Source: Chromatiales bacterium (GTDB lineage: Bacteria > Pseudomonadota > Gammaproteobacteria > UBA6429). From it: a DNA stretch of 64,000 nucleotides. Under the pieces are notes generated by a model. The model was not told the DNA's origin and made no database searches. It saw nothing but the letters and a program-made list of their open reading frames with translations. The position numbers were made by a program, and so were the translations under genes. This document shows, piece by piece, positions 56,031 to 64,000 of the stretch (its first letter is position 1; each line of letters starts with the position of its first letter). The stretch covers positions 62,001 through 126,000 of the forward strand of contig JALTJN010000515.1 of assembly GCA_027076405.1 (NCBI GenBank), read 5' to 3'.

Positions 56031-56056
56031 AAAACAGGCCACTTATATGGCCGTTT
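56031..56056 (+). terminator. Weak hairpin between ftsK and lolA
   Basis: GGCCA-CTTA-TATGGCC-type hairpin flanked by AAAAC and GTTTTAAA. The short stem and T-run suggest an attenuator or partial terminator within the ftsK-lolA-rarA series. Confidence 0.5.
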
Positions 56057-56084
56057 TAAAATTAGAAATATTAAAGAGTCAATA

Positions 56085-56690
56085 ATGTTAAATAAAATAT
56101 TACTAACCATTATCTTTGGTCTATTAAGTTTGCAGGCCAATGCAAGCGAATTAACAAAGTACTTAAGTAACCTTCATACTTTTAAAGCTGATTTTACCCA
56201 GTCTGTTTTTGCGAAAAACAATATTGTAAAACAAAAAAGTAAAGGCGTTATTATAGTTAAAAGCCCTAACAAGTTTTATTTAGAGTATAACGAGCCTTAT
56301 AAATTACTTTATGTTGCCGATGGAAAAAAACTCTGGAGTTACGATGAAGATTTAGAGCAGGTTGTGGTTAAAGCTCAAGGCAACTTATTAATTAATACAC
56401 CAGCCATGTTATTAGGTAACCCGAAAGACTTAACCAAATCTTATGAGATTGAAAAAACAGGATTCGTTGATGGCTGGTTATGGTTTGAATTAACCCCCAA
56501 GCAGGAAAACAATAATTTTGAAACAGTTGGGCTTGCTTTTGATAATGGCAATCTTGTTGCTATGGAAATGAAAGATAACTTTGGACAAACAACCCGTTTA
56601 GAATTTAATCATGTTGTTAAAAATCAGGGCTTAAGTAGAAAACAATTTAAATTTGTTCCGCCAAAAGGCGTTGATGTCATCGGTCAATAA
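56085..56690 (+). CDS. lolA: Outer-membrane lipoprotein carrier LolA
   Basis: A 201-residue periplasmic chaperone with signal peptide (ILLTIIFGLLSLQANA). The LolA fold opens with LHTFKADFTQSVFAKNN, and a FYLEYNEPYKLLYVADGKKLWSYDEDL stretch follows; C-terminal LSRKQFKFVPPKGVDVIG is typical. It ferries lipoproteins from LolCDE to LolB, and would be needed for the haem lipoprotein at 25988 if that is outer-membrane bound. Confidence 0.95.
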   Translation: MLNKILLTIIFGLLSLQANASELTKYLSNLHTFKADFTQSVFAKNNIVKQKSKGVIIVKSPNKFYLEYNEPYKLLYVADGKKLWSYDEDLEQVVVKAQGNLLINTPAMLLGNPKDLTKSYEIEKTGFVDGWLWFELTPKQENNNFETVGLAFDNGNLVAMEMKDNFGQTTRLEFNHVVKNQGLSRKQFKFVPPKGVDVIGQ

Positions 56691-56737
56691 AAGCTCAATA
56701 AAGTTTAATAAAACGCAAATATAATCTGTATTTCATT

Positions 56738-58069
56738 ATGAAGCAGGAACAAAACCTTTTCCCGGACAGCGATAGCAGTGAGTGGCAACCACTTGCAGAT
56801 CGCATGCGCCCACAACAACTCGATGATATTGTCGGACAACAACATTTATTATCTAAAGACAAACCACTTAGACAGGCCATTGAAAATGGCAAGTTACATT
56901 CTCTTATTTTATGGGGACCACCAGGTACCGGTAAAACGACATTATCACGCATGATTGCAAATTATTGTGATGCTGAGTTCATCAGTTTGTCAGCGGTATT
57001 ATCTGGAGTAAAAGATATCCGGGAAGCAGTCAGCCGCGCACAACAATACCAGCAGCAGGGCAAGCCGAGTATTTTGTTTGTTGATGAGGTACATCGTTTT
57101 AATAAATCACAACAGGATGCCTTTTTACCTTATGTTGAAGATGGCACAGTGACTTTTATAGGGGCTACTACAGAAAACCCGTCTTTTGAACTTAACAACG
57201 CTTTGCTTTCCCGGGCTCGTGTTTATGTTTTAAAATCGATTAATGAACAAGAGATAACAAAAGTTTTAAAACGGGCATTAAAGGATAGTGAAAAGGGACT
57301 GGGGAATAAAAAGATACAGGCAACGGATGATGTTTTAAGTTTATTAGCTCAGGTAGCCGATGGTGATGCACGCAGGGCATTAAACTTGCTGGAAATTGCC
57401 AGTGATTTAACCGAAAACAATATCATTGATAAAGACATTATCAAAAGTATCTCTGGTGAAACACTTCGACGCTTTGATAATCATGGCGAAGCATTTTATG
57501 ATCAAATATCTGCATTACATAAATCGGTGCGCGGTTCAGCACCGGATGCGGCTCTTTACTGGCTGGTAAGAATGCTCGATGGCGGCTGTGATCCGCTTTA
57601 TCTCGCCCGACGTGTTGTGCGTATGGCAAGTGAAGACATTGGTAATGCTGATCCACGGGCATTAACACTCTCAATGCAGGCATGGGATGTATTAGAGCGT
57701 TTAGGCAGTCCCGAGGGGGAACTTGCTTTAGCGCAAGCCGTCCTTTATCTGGCAAGCGCAGCTAAAAGTAATGCCGTGTATAAAGCTTATAATCAGGCAA
57801 AATCAGATATTAAACAATATGCTTCGGCAGAAGTGCCGGTACATTTACGCAATGCACCGACAAAATTAATGAAAGAGTTGGGTTACGGAAAAGAATACCG
57901 TTATGCGCATGACGAGCCAGAAGCTTACGCAGCCGGAGAAAGTTATTTCCCTGAAAACATGCCCGAGATGAATTACTATCAACCTGTTGAACGCGGTCTT
58001 GAGATTAAAATTAAAGAAAAACTCGCTCACTTGCGAGAGTTAGATCAAAAAATGGGGAAGAAAGGGTAA
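56738..58069 (+). CDS. rarA: Replication-associated recombination protein RarA (MgsA)
   Basis: A 443-residue AAA+ clamp-loader-like ATPase. Walker A is [13 protein letters not shown] (about 59-71), Walker [19 protein letters not shown], sensor [13 protein letters not shown]-terminal tetramerisation region with [32 protein letters not shown] signature is present. It acts at stalled replication forks. Order ftsK-lolA-rarA-(crcB, DUF190)-serS follows E. coli apart from the two inserted fluoride-channel-type genes. Confidence 0.96.
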   Translation: MKQEQNLFPDSDSSEWQPLADRMRPQQLDDIVGQQHLLSKDKPLRQAIENGKLHSLILWGPPGTGKTTLSRMIANYCDAEFISLSAVLSGVKDIREAVSRAQQYQQQGKPSILFVDEVHRFNKSQQDAFLPYVEDGTVTFIGATTENPSFELNNALLSRARVYVLKSINEQEITKVLKRALKDSEKGLGNKKIQATDDVLSLLAQVADGDARRALNLLEIASDLTENNIIDKDIIKSISGETLRRFDNHGEAFYDQISALHKSVRGSAPDAALYWLVRMLDGGCDPLYLARRVVRMASEDIGNADPRALTLSMQAWDVLERLGSPEGELALAQAVLYLASAAKSNAVYKAYNQAKSDIKQYASAEVPVHLRNAPTKLMKELGYGKEYRYAHDEPEAYAAGESYFPENMPEMNYYQPVERGLEIKIKEKLAHLRELDQKMGKKG

Positions 58070-58078
58070 ACTACGCCA

Positions 58079-58453
58079 ATGAATAACTTAATTGCCATTG
58101 CGATAGGCGGGGCGCTCGGTGCGGTAATGCGTTACCTGACGTCTATTAGTGTTTATCGAATTTTTGGAACCGATTTTCCGTATGGTACATTAACCGTTAA
58201 TGTTGCCGGTTCCTTATTAATTGGTTTTATTTCTATCTTGTTGCTTGAACGATATATGTTACCGGAGTTTTGGCGAGCCATCATTATTATTGGTTTCCTT
58301 GGAGCATTTACTACCTTTTCGACATTTTCATTAGAAACTTTTAATTTAATTGAATCGGGTGAAATGATAAAAGCGCTGACAAATATTTTACTGAATATCT
58401 TCCTCTGTTTGGGGGCAACCTGGATTGGGGTTATTGCAGGGAGACAACTATGA
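58079..58453 (+). CDS. crcB: Fluoride ion channel CrcB/FluC
   Basis: A 124-residue four-helix membrane protein of the FluC family. Signature GGALGAVMRYLTS at the start, TLTVNVAGSLLIGF and the TM3 break GFLGAFTTFSTFSLE are all present. It forms dimeric dual-topology fluoride-exporting channels. The gene overlaps the following DUF190 gene by 4 bases (ATGA). No fluoride riboswitch was noticed upstream, as it follows rarA by only 9 bases. Confidence 0.94.
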   Translation: MNNLIAIAIGGALGAVMRYLTSISVYRIFGTDFPYGTLTVNVAGSLLIGFISILLLERYMLPEFWRAIIIIGFLGAFTTFSTFSLETFNLIESGEMIKALTNILLNIFLCLGATWIGVIAGRQL

Positions 58454-58755
58454 AAATGCATGATGTGACAGTAGTACGAATCTATCTTAGTGAAGGCGAA
58501 ACGCAGCTTAAAAATTTAATGAAACGTTTACGTGACTGGGAGAAATTGCGTGGACTGACGGTTTTTCGTGGTGTTTCTGGTTTTGGTGAGTCCGGTGTGA
58601 TTCATGGTACAGACATTGTTGATTTGTCTTTGAACTTGCCGATTGTGGTTGAGTTTTTTGATGAAGATGAAAAAATAAATAAAATCATTGAACATATTAA
58701 CGATCAAATTAAATCCGGCCACATGTTAAAATGGTCTGCTCAAATTAATCAATAA
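58450..58755 (+). CDS. DUF190 family protein
   Basis: A 101-residue soluble PII-like protein of DUF190, a family commonly paired with or fused to CrcB. Characteristic words: LSEGETQLKNLMKRLRDWEKLRGLTVFRGVSGFGESG and VEFFDEDEKI. The ATGA overlap with crcB supports a shared function, perhaps sensing linked to fluoride export, though no mechanism is known to me. ATG 58456 is an alternative start. Confidence 0.9.
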   Translation: MKMHDVTVVRIYLSEGETQLKNLMKRLRDWEKLRGLTVFRGVSGFGESGVIHGTDIVDLSLNLPIVVEFFDEDEKINKIIEHINDQIKSGHMLKWSAQINQ

Positions 58756-60075
<1,320 letters not shown>

Positions 60076-60101
60076 AAAAATTAAATTTAGCCTAAGTTTT
60101 T

Positions 60102-60287
60102 TTATCTTCGGGTCATAACGACAAGAAAGACCACAAAGAGAACCACACCTGCCATAGGTAAAAGAAAGCTTTTCCAGTCATCGCCGCTGGCTTTAGGAGA
60201 ATGCTTTAACATCTGCTTTGCTCTGGGCCATAAATAAACCACCATTGCTCCGAGTATGATGGCTGAGAATATTTTCATCCAATCCAT
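60102..60287 (-). CDS. Small two-helix membrane protein, unknown
   Basis: A 61-residue protein with two hydrophobic helices (about 5-20, IFSAIILGAMVVYLWP; and 43-58, LLPMAGVVLFVVFLVVM) joined by a basic and polar loop. It has a GGAAATTAAA ribosome region. No family name is known to me, but the clean two-helix layout and charge distribution support a real protein. It converges on serS. Confidence 0.7.
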   Translation of the reverse strand: MDWMKIFSAIILGAMVVYLWPRAKQMLKHSPKASGDDWKSFLLPMAGVVLFVVFLVVMTRR

Positions 60288-60327
60288 ATTTTAATTTCCT
60301 GTTAAATATTATTTGTTAGCAAAAAAG

Positions 60328-60353
60328 AAAGCCCCGACATGCGGGGCTTTTTT
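60328..60353. terminator. Bidirectional terminator
   Basis: AAAGCCCCGACATGCGGGGCTTT with a GC-rich 5-8 bp stem, A-run on the left and T-run on the right. It lies downstream of the minus-strand Bax-inhibitor-like gene. Confidence 0.9.
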
Positions 60354-60371
60354 ATTATTTAGCACCAGTGA

Positions 60372-61043
60372 TTAATCATCACCACTTAATGCACCCAAAA
60401 TACTTAATAAGTGAACAAAAATATTGTACACATCCAAGTATAAAGCGGCTGTTGCGAGCAAGTAGTTAGTCTCGCCACCGTGGATAATACGGCTTGTGTC
60501 ATAAAGAATCAGGCCACTCATAATAAAGATGACGGCAGCTGAAATTGTTAAAGACAATGCAGGAATCGCAAAAAAGATATTTGCAATCATCAGCATTAAT
60601 ACAACTAACAGGCCGATAAACATCATACCGCCGAGGAAGCTGAAGTCTTTACGTGTGGTTAATGCATAACCAGACAAACCGAGGAAAATAACACCGGTAC
60701 CACCTAAGGCCGTCATAATTAATTCACTACCATTAGATAAAGCAAGGTATGAATTTAACATTGGACCTAGGCCAAAACCTAGCAAGCCGGTAAATGCAAA
60801 TACCACAACTACACCCGAACTGGAGTTAGCCGTGCGTGGTAATACAAACCAAAGTAAACCAATGGCGAGCAGTGACGATATCATTGATGCACCAGGAGGT
60901 ACGTTCATTGACATCGAAACAGCAGCCATAATGGCGCTGAAAACTAACGTCATTGACAGCATTAAATAGGTATTACGCAGTACCTTATTGGTTGCTAATA
61001 CCGAATCAGCTGACCGTGAAACGACAGACTGGTTATCATACAT
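60372..61043 (-). CDS. Bax inhibitor-1/YccA family membrane protein
   Basis: A 223-residue protein with seven predicted membrane helices of the BI-1/YccA (UPF0005) family. N-terminus RSADSVLATNKVLRNTYLMLSMTL and C-terminal ILYDTSRIIHGGETNYLLATAALYLDVYNIFVHLLSILG are typical, including the conserved aspartate pair that controls channel opening in relatives. E. coli YccA modulates FtsH. Monocistronic, with a strong terminator. Confidence 0.94.
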   Translation of the reverse strand: MYDNQSVVSRSADSVLATNKVLRNTYLMLSMTLVFSAIMAAVSMSMNVPPGASMISSLLAIGLLWFVLPRTANSSSGVVVVFAFTGLLGFGLGPMLNSYLALSNGSELIMTALGGTGVIFLGLSGYALTTRKDFSFLGGMMFIGLLVVLMLMIANIFFAIPALSLTISAAVIFIMSGLILYDTSRIIHGGETNYLLATAALYLDVYNIFVHLLSILGALSGDD

Positions 61044-61229
61044 AAAAGTATTCCTCTCTTTGAAAAAATTATTAACTTCGTTACAGTTATTGACTGAAGC
61101 ATACGCTATTAGTTCCTAATATCAAGGCATTAGTTCTGAATTTCAAGGTCAATTATGACTGGATAATTACTTTTTCTTGCTGTATATTGCGCACCCTCAG
61201 AAAGGGCAAAAGCCCATTTTGAGCAAATT

Positions 61230-61318
<89 letters not shown>

Positions 61319-61442
61319 TATTATAAAAGGCTGTCCTGTCAATGGATGGCCTTTTTTATTACCTGATTAGAAACAATGACTACACATAATTGGGTGTTTA
61401 GGTTATTGTTTAACCATAGTATCTAACCCCAATATTATAAAA

Positions 61443-62090
61443 ATGATAAAAATTATTCTTGCAGATGATCATTGTCTCGTTCGGACCGGCCTTAGCCGTT
61501 TGCTCAATGATGTCGATGAATTTACGGTTGTTGCAGAAGCAAATAATGGTATTGATGCCATTGCCCGCGTTAAAGAACATTCTCCTGATGTCGCTATTTT
61601 AGATATTAATATGCCGGAACTCGATGGCATTAAAACCACCGAAGTACTGTGCCGTGATTTCCCGGAGTTAAAAATCATCATTATTAGTATGCATAGTGAT
61701 GAGTTATTCCCGCAACGGCTGTTAAAAGCAGGGGCAAATGCTTATTTAACCAAGGACTCGAGTATTCAGGAAATTACTCATGCAATACACGAGGTTTTAG
61801 CTGATCATAATTATATTTGTACTGAAGTTGCACAAAAACTCGCTCTGGTGAATATAGGCGGAAATGGCGCATCGCCCTTCAAAAATTTGTCCAAGCGAGA
61901 ACTTGAGGTTTTAAGTTTGATGATAAAAGGACTCAAAGTCGCCGATATTTCTGACAAGCTCTGTTTGAGCCCTAAAACAATAAGTACTTATCGCTATCGT
62001 CTTTTAGGCAAGCTTTCAGTACAAAATGATATTGAATTGACAAAACTAGCCATGCAACACGGTTTTATCGAAGAATCTCCACTTCCATAG
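61443..62090 (+). CDS. uvrY: Response regulator UvrY/GacA family
   Basis: A 215-residue NarL/FixJ-type regulator. Receiver domain 1-120 with DD at 8-9 and phospho-acceptor D54 (ILDINMPELDG); LuxR-type helix-turn-helix at about 145-205 (LSKRELEVLSLMIKGLKVADISDKLCLSPKTISTYRYRL type). It matches GacA/UvrY, which with the BarA/GacS kinase drives CsrA-antagonising small RNAs. It is followed by uvrC, the same pairing as in E. coli and Pseudomonas. The kinase is not in the window. Confidence 0.94.
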   Translation: MIKIILADDHCLVRTGLSRLLNDVDEFTVVAEANNGIDAIARVKEHSPDVAILDINMPELDGIKTTEVLCRDFPELKIIIISMHSDELFPQRLLKAGANAYLTKDSSIQEITHAIHEVLADHNYICTEVAQKLALVNIGGNGASPFKNLSKRELEVLSLMIKGLKVADISDKLCLSPKTISTYRYRLLGKLSVQNDIELTKLAMQHGFIEESPLP

Positions 62091-62251
62091 TTTTAATAAC
62101 CCACGTACTATCAATACCTTAGAGGCATTAGTTACAGCAAAAGTGATGTAATTTCGCTTGCTGTTGCATTAATGTGCGATAAAAGATGAACAACTGAAAT
62201 GTTTGAATATACTTTAAGACAAACAGATGGTTTTTAGGGTAGCAGCGAATT

Positions 62252-64000
62252 ATGACAACCACCTCAGACTTTGATGCTAAAGCAGCATTGCGTAACATCC
62301 CGCATAAGCCGGGGGTTTACCGTATGCTCGATGAAAAAGGCATCGTTATTTATGTCGGGAAAGCAAAAGATCTCACCAAGCGCGTTTCGAGTTACTTTTT
62401 AAAAAATGTGAGCAGCCCGAAAACACGGGTCATGGTCAGCTATATTAGAGACATTGAAATCACGGTGACACACACCGAAAATGAAGCGCTCATTCTTGAA
62501 AATAACTTAATTAAATCCCTCAAACCACGATATAACGTATTATTCAGAGACGATAAAAGTTACCCGTTTATTTACCTCTCAAGTAAACATGAGTTTCCAC
62601 GACTAGGTGTGCACCGTGGCGCAAAAAAACGAAAAGGACGTTATTTTGGGCCGTATCCCAGCGCCGGAGCGGTACGGGAAACGCTTGGCTTACTACAAAA
62701 AATATTCCCTGTTCGCCAGTGTGAAGATAGTTTTTACAGCAATCGTTCGCGGGCATGTTTGCAGCATCAAATAAAGCGATGTACAGCACCTTGTGTAGGC
62801 CTAATTTCAGCGGAAGATTATGCTGTAGATGTTAATCATGCCGTGATGTTTTTACAGGGTAAAAGTAATATCGTAATAGAACAATTGATCTCGCGTATGG
62901 AGCAGGCATCGGCAGATCTTAATTTTGAAAAAGCCGCTCACTTTCGTGATCAAATTGCCAGTCTGCAACGTATTCAGGAAAAGCAGTATATCGACAGCGA
63001 GGGAGGGAATCAGGATATCATCGCAGCAGCAATACAAAATGGCATTGCTTGTGTCCAGATATTTTCTGTTCGTGGTGGTCGTAATTTAGGCAGTAAAACC
63101 TTCTTTCCGCAAAATGCCAAAAACAGTGAACCCGAAGAAATCCTCAATACTTTTATTACCCAATATTACTTAGGTGATGCACAAAGCCATGCCCGTGACA
63201 TACCCTCGGACATAATTATCAGTCATGAAATTGAAAATATCGAACTGATTGAACAAGTATTAAAAGATCAAAGTGAACGTATCGTTAAGTTGCAAGCAAA
63301 GCCTCGTGGACAACGTGCCCGCTGGTTAGAAATGGCAGAACAGAATGTAAAACAAGCTCTTTTAGGCCGAATAAATAGTCATGCTACCGTGTTACAACGC
63401 TATGAAGCCCTGCAAAATGCGCTACAGTTAGATGAAATACCAAGTCGGATGGAATGTTTTGATATTAGTCATACCATGGGCGAGGCAACCGTCGCTTCTT
63501 GTGTGGTGTTTGATGATAAAGGTCCTCTAAAAGCCGATTATCGCCGTTTTAATATCGAAGATATTACCCCCGGTGATGACTATGCCGCGATGAAACAAGC
63601 GCTGATGCGACGCTATAAACGACTAAAAGAAGGGGAGGCTAAACTGCCTGATATTCTCTTTATAGACGGTGGAAAAGGGCAGGTTAGTCAGGCAGAAGAT
63701 GTGCTCGAAGAGCTGCAAATCAATGATATTTTGCTAATCGGCGTAACAAAAGGCGAGGGAAGAAAAGCGGATTTAGACACTCTTTACTTGTCGGCAACTA
63801 AACGCAAGATTATACTGCCCGCTGATTCACCGGCACTACATTTAACACAACAAATTCGAGATGAAGCACATCGGTTTGCCATTAGCGGTCACCGTAATCG
63901 TCGTGCTAAAAAGCGCAAAACATCCGTTTTAGAAGGTATTGCAGGTCTGGGGCCAAAACGACGACAGCAGCTATTAAAACAGTTTGGCGGCTTACAAGAA
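62252..64000 (+). CDS. uvrC: Excinuclease ABC subunit C (3' end outside window)
   Basis: The first 583 codons of UvrC; the frame is open to the right edge. The N-terminal GIY-YIG nuclease domain is visible (PGVYRMLDEKGIVIYVGKAKDL, about 20-42), the UVR motif for UvrB binding at about 210-230 (LNFEKAAHFRDQIASL), the RNase H-like C-terminal nuclease with FDISHTMGEATVAS and LFIDGGKGQ, and the start of the helix-hairpin-helix region (LEGIAGLGPKRRQQLL). It makes both incisions in nucleotide excision repair. Start ATG 62252 gives the usual N-terminus. Pairs with uvrY upstream. Confidence 0.96.
   Translation, partial: MTTTSDFDAKAALRNIPHKPGVYRMLDEKGIVIYVGKAKDLTKRVSSYFLKNVSSPKTRVMVSYIRDIEITVTHTENEALILENNLIKSLKPRYNVLFRDDKSYPFIYLSSKHEFPRLGVHRGAKKRKGRYFGPYPSAGAVRETLGLLQKIFPVRQCEDSFYSNRSRACLQHQIKRCTAPCVGLISAEDYAVDVNHAVMFLQGKSNIVIEQLISRMEQASADLNFEKAAHFRDQIASLQRIQEKQYIDSEGGNQDIIAAAIQNGIACVQIFSVRGGRNLGSKTFFPQNAKNSEPEEILNTFITQYYLGDAQSHARDIPSDIIISHEIENIELIEQVLKDQSERIVKLQAKPRGQRARWLEMAEQNVKQALLGRINSHATVLQRYEALQNALQLDEIPSRMECFDISHTMGEATVASCVVFDDKGPLKADYRRFNIEDITPGDDYAAMKQALMRRYKRLKEGEAKLPDILFIDGGKGQVSQAEDVLEELQINDILLIGVTKGEGRKADLDTLYLSATKRKIILPADSPALHLTQQIRDEAHRFAISGHRNRRAKKRKTSVLEGIAGLGPKRRQQLLKQFGGLQE

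Overview
The window looks like chromosome from a low-GC, sulfur-oxidising gammaproteobacterium. The left edge carries the dsrA-dsrB-dsrE-dsrF start of a dissimilatory sulfite reductase operon. The presence of dsrE/dsrF marks it as the oxidative (reverse, rDsr) type. The right half keeps gammaproteobacterial gene order very well: cspD-clpS-clpA-infA-aat-trxB-ftsK-lolA-rarA-serS, and roxA...purB...hflD-mnmA-nudJ-rluE, both as in E. coli. I cannot name the genus from sequence alone.

Layout. 1-2963 (minus): dsrF (cut by the window edge), dsrE, dsrB, dsrA. 3547-6280 (plus): a Fe(II)/2-oxoglutarate dioxygenase, a 61-residue unknown, a Cas6/Cmx6-like protein without any CRISPR array, a DsrC-family protein that has lost both C-terminal cysteines, and a small unknown. 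7564-16553: a cluster that reads as a transmembrane and trans-outer-membrane electron conduit. It has a histidine-bearing inner-membrane protein, a 21-CxxCH and a 13-CxxCH multihaem cytochrome, an outer-membrane beta-barrel, and convergent to them a secreted Sel1/ankyrin protein and a membrane-tethered 2x[4Fe-4S]/FAD/NAD(P) oxidoreductase. 16.7-21.9 kb: oxygenase, unknowns, a CheY-like receiver, an HD-GYP phosphodiesterase and a Sel1 protein. 22.1-25.7 kb: MoxR ATPase, VWA/metallopeptidase-like partner and a DsrS-like protein. 25988-29419: a 1143-residue lipoprotein cytochrome with 36 CxxCH motifs. 29.5-39.0 kb: M61 peptidase, secretin-domain protein, acetyltransferase, RoxA, diguanylate cyclase, PurB, UPF0145 pair and M48 peptidase. 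39.1-64.0 kb: mostly housekeeping (acnA, tRNA and rRNA modification, Clp protease, N-end rule transferases, thioredoxin reductase, FtsK, LolA, RarA, fluoride channel, SerS, tRNA-Ser, UvrY, start of uvrC).

How the genes fit together. Reverse Dsr releases electrons from stored sulfur in the cytoplasm. The cytochrome/barrel cluster and the giant haem lipoprotein, about 70 CxxCH motifs in total, could carry electrons across the envelope to or from an external partner. The link between the two is inferred only from proximity. The TauD/Cas6-like/DsrC-like cluster beside dsrA and the DsrS-like gene behind a MoxR-VWA pair look like accessory parts of sulfur metabolism whose roles are unknown.

No phage, transposase, integrase, rRNA operon or CRISPR array was seen. 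One roughly 197-bp imperfect palindrome between clpA and infA resembles a non-autonomous miniature element, and a few shorter palindromic repeats lie between genes.
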